A DNA stretch of 64,000 bases, from assembly GCF_002742685.1 (NCBI RefSeq), contig NZ_PEDM01000001.1:1-64000 (forward strand), in the 5' to 3' direction. This DNA is from Anoxybacillus flavithermus (lineage in GTDB: Bacteria > Bacillota > Bacilli > Bacillales > Anoxybacillaceae). Position numbers and translations under genes: made by a program. The notes under the pieces were generated by a model. The model searched no databases. It was not told the DNA's origin and saw only the letters and a list, made by a program, of their open reading frames with translations. Position 1 is the first letter of the stretch. Each line of letters starts with the position of its first letter. This document shows, piece by piece, positions 1 through 8,732 of the stretch.

Positions 1-53
1 GCCTTCGCAGTTCGGGACTTTCACCCTATAGATTGCACCCATGCCGAGCACAC
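1..53 (-). mobile_element. 5' end of a group II intron (probably class C), partial
   Basis: Read on the minus strand from base 53, the sequence starts GTGTGCTCGGCATGG and continues with GGGTGAAAGTCCCGAACTG, which is the look of domain I of bacterial group II introns. It resembles, from memory, the 5' end of the Geobacillus GsI-IIC intron. Class C introns insert directly behind intrinsic terminators, and this end sits directly behind the T-run of the spoIIIE terminator. The ribozyme body and any reverse transcriptase would lie beyond base 1 and cannot be seen, so it could also be a fragment. Confidence 0.65.
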
Positions 54-84
54 CAAAAAAGAGGCTTATTTTTCAGCCTCTTTT
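54..84 (-). terminator. intrinsic terminator of spoIIIE
   Basis: On the minus strand, AAAAGAGGCT and AGCCTCTTTT form a stem around a short A-rich loop, followed by a run of T. The stem begins inside the spoIIIE stop codon. The putative group II intron starts right after the T-run. Confidence 0.88.
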
Positions 85-2323
85 ATGACGTTTTTGCTTC
101 ATCATTTGACGATACGAGCACGGCGCGCGGTTTGCTTCCTTCATAAGGCCCGACGATGCCTCGCGCTTCCATCGCATCAATTAAACGTGCAGCACGGTTA
201 TAACCGATACGGAATCGTCGTTGCAACATCGAGACAGATGCACTTTGCATGTCAATGACGAGCCGAACGGCTTCATCAAACAACTCATCGTCGAACGCTT
301 CTTGTGGTTCGTCATCTTGCGCCATCATCGTTTCTTCATATTGTGCTTGTTGTTGGGAAATAACATATTGCACGATGTTTTCTACTTCTTGATCGGACAA
401 AAAAGCACCTTGTACGCGAATAGGTTTAGAAGCACCAACAGGTAAAAAGAGCATGTCACCACGCCCAAGTAATTTTTCCGCCCCCCCCATATCTAAAATC
501 GTCCGTGAATCGGTTTGTGATGATACGCTAAACGCAATGCGAGATGGAATGTTTGCCTTGATGACACCGGTAATAACATCGACGGATGGACGCTGTGTTG
601 CGATAATTAAATGAATGCCCGCCGCCCGCGCCATTTGGGCAAGACGTGTAATCGAATCTTCAACATCACTTGAGGCAACCATCATTAAATCTGCTAACTC
701 ATCTACAATGACGACAATGTATGGTAAAAGAGGTTGTTTCACTTCCGCTGTTTCGTTATGCCGCTCAATATATTCATTATATCCTTCAATATTACGCGTT
801 CCTGTATGCGAAAATAGCTCGTATCGTCGCTCCATTTCGCTCACTACTTTTTTTAATGCTTGGGACGCTTTTTTCGGATCAGTAACGACAGGAGAAAGCA
901 AATGCGGAATACCATTATATACGCTTAACTCAACCATTTTCGGATCGATCATCATCATCTTTACTTCATGCGGTTTCGTACGCATCAATAAGCTAACGAT
1001 AATGGCGTTAATACATACACTTTTTCCACTACCTGTCGCACCCGCAACGAGTAAATGCGGCATTTTATTTAATTCAGCAAGCACCGCTTGTCCCGATATG
1101 TCACGCCCAAGTCCAATTAACAGTTTTGCTTCAGGTTTATCTGCTTCTTTCGCTTCCAACACTTCGCGTAGAGATACCATCGCAATTTCTTCATTCGGTA
1201 CTTCAATACCAATTGCTGATTTTCCCGGAATCGGTGCTTCAATGCGAATGTCTTTTGCAGCTAGAGCGAGCGCTAAATCGTCACTTAAACTCACAATTTT
1301 ACTTACTTTCACACCAACGTCTGGATATACTTCATATCTTGTGACGGCTGGTCCGATATGCACTTTTGTTACTTTTGCCTTTACACCGAAACTTTGAAAC
1401 GTTTTTTCAAGCTTGCGGGCATTTTCATAAATACTTTCTTTTTCCCTCGATTGATCAACCGCCTTCGGAGGAGAAAGCAAATCAATGGGTGGCAACGTGT
1501 AATCTGTTTCATGTGTTTGCGTAAATACGAGCGGCTTTTCTTTTTCAACTACTTCATGAAAATTAGAAATGACAGGTCCTTCGATTTCATTTTCTTCCTC
1601 TTTTTCTTCTTTTTCTTCGAGTTCTTCGAGCGCCGTCACCACTTCAATATGCGGCTGTTGTTGCTTTTCTTTTTTCGGGCGATTCAAAAACGAGCGGACA
1701 TCCGCAATAACAGCTTTTGTTTGCGTCCGTATAAACGAAACAAACCACTCTATTCCTTTGCCGACTGTATCACGCAACGTTTTGCCTGTGAGAAGTAACA
1801 CGCCAATGATCATCAATAATGAAGCAATCCATTTTGTTCCTAATTCATCAAATAAATAATAGCTTATCGTATACAGCAAGGCGCCAAGCATCCCACCGCC
1901 TAAATCCGAAAAAGAACTATTTTCTCCATGCACATCTGCCCAAAATAGTTCCCATGTCGTTCGAATAATGCTTGGATTTGCTAATTTCCCATTTCTTGAT
2001 AAAATATGAAACAACGCTTCGTGACTAAACAACAATAAGGAAAGAACAATCAAGTACAATCCAACGAGAATGCGTTGAAAAAATGGAGGCCATGCGCGCT
2101 TCCAAATGACATATAGCGATGTCACAAGCGCTCCTAATAGTGCAACGATATACCACTCGCCCATAAAAAAGCGAGTAGCAAAAACGAGTGAACGCCCGAC
2201 AGCTCCGACATTCGCCATCGCAATGACCGTACATGCTAACATCGTTAAACCGATTAACTCAAAGCGTATCGTTTTTTTCCATTGATCTTGTTTGTTTGTG
2301 CGACGCTTATTTTTTTTTCCCAT
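83..2323 (-). CDS. spoIIIE: DNA translocase SpoIIIE (FtsK/SpoIIIE family)
   Basis: Septal ATPase that pumps the chromosome into the forespore during sporulation. About 746 aa. The N-terminal 170 residues carry four or so membrane segments, followed by an acidic linker rich in E and K. The motor domain has Walker A GATGSGKS and a Walker B region ending VDELADLMM, and the C-terminal gamma winged helix (from about residue 675) reads KOPS/SRS DNA signals in relatives. The start is placed at ATG 2323 (MGKKNKRR) because GGAG lies 8 nt upstream; the longer frame to 2362 runs through a terminator hairpin. It is transcribed after ylzJ but has its own candidate promoter. Confidence 0.96.
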   Translation of the reverse strand: MGKKNKRRTNKQDQWKKTIRFELIGLTMLACTVIAMANVGAVGRSLVFATRFFMGEWYIVALLGALVTSLYVIWKRAWPPFFQRILVGLYLIVLSLLLFSHEALFHILSRNGKLANPSIIRTTWELFWADVHGENSSFSDLGGGMLGALLYTISYYLFDELGTKWIASLLMIIGVLLLTGKTLRDTVGKGIEWFVSFIRTQTKAVIADVRSFLNRPKKEKQQQPHIEVVTALEELEEKEEKEEENEIEGPVISNFHEVVEKEKPLVFTQTHETDYTLPPIDLLSPPKAVDQSREKESIYENARKLEKTFQSFGVKAKVTKVHIGPAVTRYEVYPDVGVKVSKIVSLSDDLALALAAKDIRIEAPIPGKSAIGIEVPNEEIAMVSLREVLEAKEADKPEAKLLIGLGRDISGQAVLAELNKMPHLLVAGATGSGKSVCINAIIVSLLMRTKPHEVKMMMIDPKMVELSVYNGIPHLLSPVVTDPKKASQALKKVVSEMERRYELFSHTGTRNIEGYNEYIERHNETAEVKQPLLPYIVVIVDELADLMMVASSDVEDSITRLAQMARAAGIHLIIATQRPSVDVITGVIKANIPSRIAFSVSSQTDSRTILDMGGAEKLLGRGDMLFLPVGASKPIRVQGAFLSDQEVENIVQYVISQQQAQYEETMMAQDDEPQEAFDDELFDEAVRLVIDMQSASVSMLQRRFRIGYNRAARLIDAMEARGIVGPYEGSKPRAVLVSSNDEAKTS

Positions 2324-2349
2324 TTCGCCCACTCCAACATAATAAGATG

Positions 2350-2381
2350 AAAAAGCAGCCAACAGAGAAGCGTGGCTGCTT
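2350..2381 (-). terminator. hairpin with T-run between ylzJ and spoIIIE
   Basis: On the minus strand AAGCAGCCA pairs with TGGCTGCTT across an 11-nt loop, followed by TTT. It would end the tepA-ylzJ transcript. It also starts about where a transcript from the spoIIIE promoter candidate would begin. Confidence 0.75.
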
Positions 2382-2387
2382 GTTCTT

Positions 2388-2415
2388 ATTATACCATAAA
2401 TTGTAGTGATGTCGC
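2388..2415 (-). promoter_or_regulatory. SigA-type extended -10 promoter candidate for spoIIIE
   Basis: Minus-strand TGGTATAAT is a perfect extended -10 (TATAAT at 2388-2393). GCGACA lies 16 bp upstream (2410-2415; 4/6 match to TTGACA). It overlaps the 3' end of ylzJ, and the predicted start near 2381 falls at the base of the terminator hairpin. Confidence 0.6.
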
Positions 2416-2613
2416 ATGAAGTTTTATACCGGGTTCATACGTTAAATAATGTTGCGGATCGCTGCTTAATACACGCACAATTTCATACTCATTCGTTTCT
2501 GTTTGTTGCACAAGCAACGTCACTCCGTTATATTGAACGGTGCGTTGTTTTTTATACTCGGCCTCGTTCGTTTGAAAAACTAAAAACTCTGGAACGATTG
2601 TATGTAAAATCAT
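2389..2613 (-). CDS. ylzJ: YlzJ-like small protein
   Basis: A 74-aa protein of unknown function in the place where Bacillus subtilis has ylzJ, between tepA and spoIIIE. It begins [10 protein letters not shown] and is rich in beta-prone residues, with no membrane segment or catalytic motif visible. The start overlaps the tepA stop by 4 nt, which suggests translational coupling, and GGAG lies about 10 nt upstream. Assignment rests on position, size and overall resemblance to YlzJ-like proteins. Confidence 0.8.
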   Translation of the reverse strand: MILHTIVPEFLVFQTNEAEYKKQRTVQYNGVTLLVQQTETNEYEIVRVLSSDPQHYLTYEPGIKLHATSLQFMV

Positions 2614-3323
2614 TGTAACATCGCTCCTTGTTGATGAGAATGATCAATGAGTTCACGCAATTTGCGCATCGCTTGTGACAGCCCCCCCACTTCATCAATT
2701 AAACCGTACTTCACAGCATCTGTTCCTACCACATTCGTTCCGATATCACGCGTTAAATTACCTTTCGAAAACATGAGTTCTTTAAATTTTTCTTCGCTAA
2801 TGTTTGAATGTTTGACAACAAAATTGACGACACGCTCTTGCATTTTATCTAAATACTCAAACGTTTGTGGCACGCCAATAACAAGACCTGTGAGGCGAAT
2901 CGGGTGAATCGTCATCGTTGCCGTTTCTGCGATAAATGAATAGTCGCAAGACACAGCAATCGGCACACCGATCGAATGGCCGCCGCCGAGCACAATCGAA
3001 ACAGTTGGTTTGGACATCGAGGCTAACATTTCTGCAATGGCTAACCCTGCTTCGACATCACCGCCTACTGTATTTAATACGACGAGCAATCCTTCAATAT
3101 TCGGGTTTTGCTCAATTGCCACAATTTGTGGAATAATATGTTCGTACTTTGTTGTTTTGTTTTGCGGTGGTAGTTGAATGTGCCCTTCAATTTGCCCAAC
3201 GATCGTTAAACAATGAATTGTGGAATCAGAAGAAAGCTGCGGAACATTCGTTTGACCGAGTTGAACAATATTTTCTGCCGGAGATGGCTTCGTTTCTTCT
3301 TGAGATATATCCCGTTCTTCCAT
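2610..3323 (-). CDS. tepA: TepA, ClpP-fold translocation-enhancing protease homologue
   Basis: Cytoplasmic ClpP/crotonase-fold serine peptidase of 237 aa. TepA of B. subtilis has been linked to protein secretion and to degradation of small acid-soluble spore proteins. The Ser nucleophile lies in the GGGHSIGVP segment (about residues 117-125), preceded by the [13 protein letters not shown] region that forms the ClpP-type oxyanion site. The first 35 residues are a low-complexity polar tail. RBS AAGGGG is 6 nt before ATG. Upstream lies a structured intergenic repeat, so the promoter is uncertain. It is transcribed into ylzJ. Confidence 0.92.
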   Translation of the reverse strand: MEERDISQEETKPSPAENIVQLGQTNVPQLSSDSTIHCLTIVGQIEGHIQLPPQNKTTKYEHIIPQIVAIEQNPNIEGLLVVLNTVGGDVEAGLAIAEMLASMSKPTVSIVLGGGHSIGVPIAVSCDYSFIAETATMTIHPIRLTGLVIGVPQTFEYLDKMQERVVNFVVKHSNISEEKFKELMFSKGNLTRDIGTNVVGTDAVKYGLIDEVGGLSQAMRKLRELIDHSHQQGAMLQ

Positions 3324-3384
3324 AACAATCCCCTTTCCATTACATGATGTCGTTAGTATACGTGAACATCGACTTGTTCATACA

Positions 3385-3601
3385 AGAAAAGCGCAAAGCG
3401 CCCCCTATTTTGCCTAAAAGCAGCCTGTATCCTAAATGTCGCCATCCTTGGCTCCGCGAAGAGCGCACAAGCCCCACCGAGGAGGCTTTCGAACCAAGTA
3501 TAGCTTGGTTTCGCGTGGTTAAACTTAATGAAGACAATTAATGTGCGGCCGAAAGAAGGGACGGAGCTCATCACACCGATAGCGCTTAGAGCTAGACAAC
3601 G
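3385..3601 (-). repeat. structured intergenic repeat element (about 215 bp)
   Basis: This non-coding block fills most of the gap between rnjB and tepA. On the minus strand it begins GTTGTCTAGCTCTAAGCGC and ends GGGGGCGCTTTGCGCTTTT, so AAGCGC at one end can pair with GCGCTT at the other. Inside, AACCAAG and CTTGGTT form a hairpin with a 5-nt loop. From memory these ends match an intergenic repeat family common in Bacillus and Geobacillus genomes. Short frames crossing it have no RBS or family resemblance and are not called. Confidence 0.6.
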
Positions 3602-3631
3602 CTCCACCTCATTGTAAATTCCTATCTTACA

Positions 3632-3660
3632 GAAAAACACCTGCGATGCGCAGGTGTTTT
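3632..3660 (-). terminator. intrinsic terminator of rnjB
   Basis: Minus-strand AAAACACCTGCG and CGCAGGTGTTTT form a 12-bp stem with a CAT loop, followed by further T. It lies about 20 nt past the rnjB stop. Confidence 0.9.
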
Positions 3661-3681
3661 CTTGACTTTGAGCATGTTGTT

Positions 3682-5343
3682 TTATACTTCCATAATGATC
3701 GGTAAAATCATTGGTTTCCGTTTTGTTTTTTCAAATAAATATTGGCTAAGTGCATCACGAATATTTGTTTTTAATGAAGACCATTCAATGACGTAATCTT
3801 CCATACTTTTTTCAACGATCTGTTTTACAATTTTTATCGATTCTTCAAAAAGTGTTTCCGATTCACGTACATATACGAAGCCACGTGAAATCATTTCTGG
3901 GCCAGCAACGACACGCTTATCTTGTTTACTTAACGTTACAACAACAATCATAATTCCATCTTGTGACAGTAAACGACGATCGCGCAACACAATATTTCCT
4001 ACATCGCCAATGCCTAATCCGTCAATTAAAATTTGGCCACTCGGCACTTTTCCACCGAAACGAGCGTGACCATTACGAAATTCGATCACTTCTCCTTTTT
4101 CAATTAAGAAGATCGCATCTTGGCGAATGCCGACCGCTTGGGCAATTTTCCCGTGCGCCTTTTGCATGCGAAACTCTCCATGTACCGGAATAAAATATTT
4201 TGGCTTCATGAAATTAATCATTAACTTCAATTCTTCTTGGTATCCGTGTCCAGACACATGCACTTGACGTTGACCGTACACGACATTCGCTCCTGCGCGG
4301 TATAAAGCATCAATTGTACGAGCAATAAATAACTCATGCCCCGGCATTGGAGAAGAAGCCACAATCACTGTGTCTCCTTCTTTAATATTGATGTATTTGT
4401 GTGCCTGTTTTGCCATGCGGGCAAGCGCCGCCATTGGTTCTCCTTGGTTGCCTGTCGTTAAAATGACTAAATCACGATCATCGTAACGATCTACTTCGCT
4501 CATCGGGATGATCATATTTTCATCCAATTTTAAATATCCAAGGCGCACCGCAATGTCAATCACTTTATGCATATGACGGCTCATAATAACGACTTTCCGT
4601 CGATGATCACGAGCAGCATGTAACACTTGTTGAATACGCGTAATATTTGATGCAAAACAAGCAACGATCACACGACCTTGCGCATTGTAAATGACATCGG
4701 AAATCTCTTGACCAACAACCGCTTCAGAACCTGTATATCCCGGCTTTTCCGCGTTTGTGCTATCCGATAATAAACAAAGCACACCTTGTGCCCCAATTTG
4801 GGCCATTTTACCAAAATCGGTGCGACATATACCAACAGGTGTTTGATCAAATTTAAAATCGCTCGTATATACAATGGCACCTTGCGATGTTTGAATGCTT
4901 ACCCCGAGACAATCTGGGATGCTATGATTCGTTTGGAAAAATGATATGATAGCTTTTTCAAATATAATTTCGCTGTCAGCATGTATTTCGATGCGCTTCG
5001 CTTTCGATGTAATCCCTTGCTCTTTTAATTTTTCTTCCATGAGCGCGAGCGTCAATTTCGCCCCGTACACAGGGACAGTAATTTTCCGTAGTACATACGC
5101 GATCGCCCCAATATGATCATCATGGCCGTGCGTTAAAAAAATACCACGAATACGTTCTTGTTGTTCAACCAAGTAGGAAATATCAGGAATGACCATATCA
5201 ATGCCGAACATTTCATCCTCTGGAAACATGAGTCCCGCATCTAAGACAAAAATGTCTTCATCCACCTCAACGACATACATATTTTTTCCTACCTCTCCGA
5301 CGCCGCCGAGAGCAAACACACGAATTTTCTCTGTTTGTTTCAT
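3682..5343 (-). CDS. rnjB: ribonuclease J2
   Basis: Metallo-beta-lactamase/beta-CASP RNase, the partner of RNase J1 in mRNA decay and rRNA maturation. About 553 aa. The metal motif HGHDDHIGA (about residue 75), HSIPD, DFKFD and the C-terminal HVSGHG motif are all present. The location downstream of dapA and the ending RKPMILPIIMEV point to J2 rather than J1. ATG 5343 (MKQTEKIR) is chosen because TAGGAGG lies 7 nt upstream; the frame runs on to 5364 without an RBS. Flanked by terminators, it is probably monocistronic. Confidence 0.94.
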   Translation of the reverse strand: MKQTEKIRVFALGGVGEVGKNMYVVEVDEDIFVLDAGLMFPEDEMFGIDMVIPDISYLVEQQERIRGIFLTHGHDDHIGAIAYVLRKITVPVYGAKLTLALMEEKLKEQGITSKAKRIEIHADSEIIFEKAIISFFQTNHSIPDCLGVSIQTSQGAIVYTSDFKFDQTPVGICRTDFGKMAQIGAQGVLCLLSDSTNAEKPGYTGSEAVVGQEISDVIYNAQGRVIVACFASNITRIQQVLHAARDHRRKVVIMSRHMHKVIDIAVRLGYLKLDENMIIPMSEVDRYDDRDLVILTTGNQGEPMAALARMAKQAHKYINIKEGDTVIVASSPMPGHELFIARTIDALYRAGANVVYGQRQVHVSGHGYQEELKLMINFMKPKYFIPVHGEFRMQKAHGKIAQAVGIRQDAIFLIEKGEVIEFRNGHARFGGKVPSGQILIDGLGIGDVGNIVLRDRRLLSQDGIMIVVVTLSKQDKRVVAGPEMISRGFVYVRESETLFEESIKIVKQIVEKSMEDYVIEWSSLKTNIRDALSQYLFEKTKRKPMILPIIMEV

Positions 5344-5387
5344 TTTAAATCCTCCTACAATCAACCAAACTTACCCGCTCAAAGTCA

Positions 5388-5415
5388 CTTATATCCATTA
5401 TAACTGATTCAACAA
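5388..5415 (-). promoter_or_regulatory. candidate SigA promoter of rnjB
   Basis: Minus strand TTGTTG (5410-5415), 16 bp, TATAAG (5388-5393). An overlapping perfect TATAAT at 5397-5402 is an alternative -10 but has no good -35. It lies just behind the dapA terminator. Confidence 0.4.
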
Positions 5416-5416
5416 T

Positions 5417-5445
5417 AAAAAAGAAAGGGATGAATTCCCTTTCTT
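5417..5445 (-). terminator. intrinsic terminator of the asd-dapG-dapA operon
   Basis: Minus-strand AAGAAAGGGA and TCCCTTTCTT form a 10-bp stem with a 5-nt loop, followed by TTTTTT. The stem overlaps the dapA stop codon. Confidence 0.9.
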
Positions 5446-6313
5446 AACCTTGTAACACATGCATGAGCTGCAAACGTTCTTGTTCCGTCAACGGTACAAG
5501 TGGTAGTCGAACAGAACCGACATCTAACCCTTTTATTTGTAGAGCCGTTTTGACTGGGACAGGGCTTGGAGCGGCAAATAATGCTTTCATGATCGGCAAT
5601 AGACGCTGATGCAACTTCGCTGCTTCCTTATTGTCTCCACACATAAATGCTTCAATCATTTCCTTCATTTCGTTGCCGATAATATGCGAGGCAACGGAGA
5701 CGACACCGCTTCCGCCAATAGATAATACAGGAAGGGTCAATCCGTCATCTCCGCTATACAACATAAAATCATTGCGCGTTTTTGCGATAATTTCTGTCAT
5801 CGCATCTAAATTTCCGCTTGCATCTTTAACAGCTACAATGTTTGGAATTTCGGAAAGACGCACAATCGTTTCAACGGAAATATTGACAACCGCCCGTCCC
5901 GGAATGTTATACACCATCACAGGCAACGATGTGCTTTCGGCAATTGCTTTATAGTGTTGGTAAATCCCTTCTTGATTTGGTTTATTGTAATAAGGCGCGA
6001 CGATCATAACAGCATCGACGCCGATTTCTTCTGCCTTTTTCGTTAGTTCAATCGATGCACGCGTATTGTTGCTCCCTGTTCCAGCAATAACGGGGACACG
6101 TCCGGCAACAACGTCGACAACGTGACGGAAAAGCGCCAATTTTTCTTCTGTCGTTAACGTCGGTGATTCTCCAGTCGTTCCAGCGACAACAAGAGAATCG
6201 GTGCCGTTTTCAATTAAATAGTTCACTAATTGCGTTGTTTTCGCAAAATCGATGTTCCCTTTATTGTCAAATGGGGTGACCATCGCTGTGGCAATTTGAC
6301 CAAATTGAACCAC
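5444..6313 (-). CDS. dapA: 4-hydroxy-tetrahydrodipicolinate synthase
   Basis: Condenses pyruvate with aspartate semialdehyde, the first committed step to lysine, diaminopimelate and, in sporulation, dipicolinate. 289 aa, the usual length. A TIM barrel with GTTGESPTL near residue 45, the tyrosine in MVYNIPGR and the Schiff-base lysine in VAVKDASGN. It starts at GTG with GGAG upstream and follows dapG by 12 bp. Together with asd and dapG it forms a local aspartate-pathway block beside the dipicolinate synthase genes. Confidence 0.96.
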   Translation of the reverse strand: MVQFGQIATAMVTPFDNKGNIDFAKTTQLVNYLIENGTDSLVVAGTTGESPTLTTEEKLALFRHVVDVVAGRVPVIAGTGSNNTRASIELTKKAEEIGVDAVMIVAPYYNKPNQEGIYQHYKAIAESTSLPVMVYNIPGRAVVNISVETIVRLSEIPNIVAVKDASGNLDAMTEIIAKTRNDFMLYSGDDGLTLPVLSIGGSGVVSVASHIIGNEMKEMIEAFMCGDNKEAAKLHQRLLPIMKALFAAPSPVPVKTALQIKGLDVGSVRLPLVPLTEQERLQLMHVLQG

Positions 6314-6325
6314 AATGTTTCACTC

Positions 6326-7555
6326 CTAACTAAAATCATATTGTTTTTGTTCCGCAAGTTGAAATGCATCATGCAATGCATTTACCGCTTCTTTTAAATG
6401 CTCTTCTTTCACCAGTACCCAAATGGTTGTATGGCTATCAGCTGATTGTAAAATTTGAATACCGCGTTCGGATAACGCGGTAACAATTTTCGCTGTTACC
6501 CCCGGAACGCCAGCAATGCCTGCTCCGACAGTCGATACTTTTGCGCAACCGCGCGTGACGGTTGGCTCATAGCCAAGCTTTTGCAACGTTGCAATTGCGC
6601 GATCTGCTACATCGCTCGATACGGTATATACGACCCCGTTCGGTGATATGTTAATGAAGTCGACGCTAATTCCTTCATTCGCCATCGCTTTAAATACTTC
6701 CGCTTGTAAATCGTAATGTCCCTCTTTCGCTGTCACTTTAATTTGCGTAATGTTTGAAACATGGGCAATTCCTGTCACTAATCGCTCTTTTACATCGCTT
6801 CCTTTTTTCCCAATCGATGTAACAAGCGTCCCCGGCGCATCGGAATACGTCGAACGAATGCGCAGAGGTACTTTCGCTTGCATCGCAATTTCGACCGCAC
6901 GTGGATGGATGACTTTCGCCCCTTGATATGCCATATTGCAAATTTCTGTATATGTCACGACATCAAGTGGTCGTGCATTTTCTACAATGCGTGGATCCGC
7001 CGTCATTACACCTTCGACGTCGGTAAAAATGTCAATCCATTCCGCACCTAGTGCAGCGCCGAGCGCGGCTGCTGACGTGTCACTCCCACCGCGCCCGATC
7101 GTTGTCACATCTCCGTTTTCAGCCGCACCTTGAAAACCTGCGACAACGACAACATCGTGCTCTTTCAGCGCACGCAACAACCGTTCACAACGCATATCGA
7201 TAATTTTCGCATTCGTATGATCGTTGTTCGTACGAAAGCCTGCTTGCGCTCCGGTAAAGGCTGTCGATTTGACACCATGTTTGTTTAACATATTTGTAAA
7301 AACGACACTTGAAATAATTTCCCCACACGCCATCAATAAATCTTTTTCACGATTTGTCACATGTGCATTGGCTCCGTCAATGAGGCTAAGAAGCGTATCC
7401 GTTGCATACGGATCCCCTTTTCGCCCCATCGCTGAAACGACGACAACAACTTTATATCCGTCTTCCAATGCTTTTTCAATATGTTTGCGCGCTAAATTTC
7501 GGCCGTGTTCATCACGAACAGACGTGCCACCAAACTTTTGAACGATAATTTTCAA
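6326..7555 (-). CDS. dapG: aspartate kinase I (diaminopimelate-sensitive type)
   Basis: Phosphorylates aspartate, the entry to the lysine/diaminopimelate/dipicolinate pathway. About 409 aa. The N-terminal kinase has KFGGTSV and GRGGSDTSA; two ACT regulatory domains occupy the C-terminal third (from about 265). Position next to asd and dapA matches B. subtilis dapG. The TTG at 7555 gives MKIIVQKFGG as in homologues, with GAGGTG 6 nt upstream; the GTG at 7564 lies inside that RBS, so the upstream frame is unlikely. Confidence 0.93.
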   Translation of the reverse strand: MKIIVQKFGGTSVRDEHGRNLARKHIEKALEDGYKVVVVVSAMGRKGDPYATDTLLSLIDGANAHVTNREKDLLMACGEIISSVVFTNMLNKHGVKSTAFTGAQAGFRTNNDHTNAKIIDMRCERLLRALKEHDVVVVAGFQGAAENGDVTTIGRGGSDTSAAALGAALGAEWIDIFTDVEGVMTADPRIVENARPLDVVTYTEICNMAYQGAKVIHPRAVEIAMQAKVPLRIRSTYSDAPGTLVTSIGKKGSDVKERLVTGIAHVSNITQIKVTAKEGHYDLQAEVFKAMANEGISVDFINISPNGVVYTVSSDVADRAIATLQKLGYEPTVTRGCAKVSTVGAGIAGVPGVTAKIVTALSERGIQILQSADSHTTIWVLVKEEHLKEAVNALHDAFQLAEQKQYDFS

Positions 7556-7577
7556 CGTCAACACCTCGATGCTGATT

Positions 7578-8627
7578 TTACGCTTTCACAAGCCCTAATT
7601 TTAAAAGACTTTCAGCAATTTGAACAGAGTTCCACGCCGCTCCCTTTAACAAGTTATCAGAAACAATCCATAAATGGAACCCTGTATCGCGATTTAAATC
7701 TTTGCGAATGCGACCGACAAATACATCGTTTTGTCCCGTTGCATATAACGGCATCGGATATAGTTGTTCGCTTGGATCGTCTTGTAAGACGACGCCCGGT
7801 GCTTCTTTTAGGAGCGATTGAATTTGGGAAACCGTTACTCCTTCTTTTTCTACTTCAATATAAACAGATTCTGAATGCCCTACCATCACTGGAATGCGTA
7901 CGCATGTTGCTGCTACTTCCAATTCAGGCATATGCATAATTTTTTTCGTTTCATTAATCATTTTCATTTCTTCAAATGTAAATCCATTATCTTGAAACTT
8001 ATCAATTTGTGGAATGGCATTAAATGCAATTGGATAATGTTTACGATCGGATTTCACCGGTAAAATTTCCGGTGTCACTTCTTCACCATGTAACATATGC
8101 ATTGTTTGCGTTTTTAACTCTTCTACCGCCTGTGCCCCTGCTCCTGATACCGCTTGATATGTTGAAACAATGACGCGCTTTAACCCGAATGCTTGACGAA
8201 TCGGTTCGAGCGCAACAACCATTTGAATCGTTGAGCAGTTTGGATTCGCAATAATTCCGTTATGCCAATGTAAGTCTGCCTCATTTACTTCTGGAACGAC
8301 AAGCGGGACATTTTCGTCCATGCGAAACGCGCTCGTATTGTCAACAACAATTGCTCCGCGCTTTACAGCCTCTGGAGCAAGTTGCTTCGATACTGCTCCA
8401 CCTGCACTAAATAGCGCAATATGCACTCCTTCAAAGCTTTCTGGCTTAGCTGCTTGCACTTCAATTTCTTCACCTTGAAACATGACTTTTTTTCCAGCCG
8501 AACGCTCTGAAGAAAGCAAAGATAGCTTTGCAATTGGGAAATTTCTTTTCTCTAACGTTTGAATCATTTGTTGTCCGACAGCTCCTGTCGCACCAACGAC
8601 AGCGACATGTAATCCTTTTTGTTCCAT
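7578..8627 (-). CDS. asd: aspartate-semialdehyde dehydrogenase
   Basis: Reduces aspartyl phosphate to aspartate semialdehyde with NADPH. About 349 aa. The Rossmann motif GATGAVGQ is at the N-terminus, and the catalytic cysteine lies in NPNCSTIQ. ATG 8627 is chosen (AAGGAG 8 nt upstream, MEQKGLHVAVVG as in homologues); the frame extends to 8690 but starts in a promoter-like AT-rich stretch. First gene of asd-dapG-dapA. Confidence 0.95.
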   Translation of the reverse strand: MEQKGLHVAVVGATGAVGQQMIQTLEKRNFPIAKLSLLSSERSAGKKVMFQGEEIEVQAAKPESFEGVHIALFSAGGAVSKQLAPEAVKRGAIVVDNTSAFRMDENVPLVVPEVNEADLHWHNGIIANPNCSTIQMVVALEPIRQAFGLKRVIVSTYQAVSGAGAQAVEELKTQTMHMLHGEEVTPEILPVKSDRKHYPIAFNAIPQIDKFQDNGFTFEEMKMINETKKIMHMPELEVAATCVRIPVMVGHSESVYIEVEKEGVTVSQIQSLLKEAPGVVLQDDPSEQLYPMPLYATGQNDVFVGRIRKDLNRDTGFHLWIVSDNLLKGAAWNSVQIAESLLKLGLVKA

Positions 8628-8670
8628 TTCTTCTTCTCCTTCCAACTGATAGACAATTTTAATATCATTT

Positions 8671-8679
8671 ATTTTAGCA
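8671..8679 (-). promoter_or_regulatory. extended -10 promoter candidate for asd
   Basis: Minus-strand TGCTAAAAT fits TGnTATAAT with one mismatch and lies about 45 nt before the asd start. No convincing -35 is seen. The 105-bp gap after dpaB has no obvious terminator. Confidence 0.4.
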
Positions 8680-8732
8680 CATTCATTCATAAAGGAGAGA
8701 CGTTTTTTATAAATTTTCTTAAAACTGTTTAT

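Noticed and set aside
480-490. C-run in spoIIIE as a phase-variable homopolymer
   Set aside because: The run codes for conserved Gly residues in the motor domain and the frame is intact; most likely ordinary sequence.
615-1397. Plus-strand open frame of 260 codons inside spoIIIE
   Set aside because: It is the shadow of a clear FtsK/SpoIIIE gene, has a Ser/Thr-rich composition typical of antisense frames, and lacks an RBS.
3361-3380. Possible LexA box upstream of tepA (TGAACA-N6-TGTTCA)
   Set aside because: The GAAC/GTTC half sites are 8 nt apart, whereas the Bacillus LexA site needs 4.
3353-3640. 95-codon minus-strand frame over the intergenic repeat and rnjB terminator
   Set aside because: It runs through hairpins and the terminator, shows no RBS or family motif, and is better explained as a non-coding repeat.
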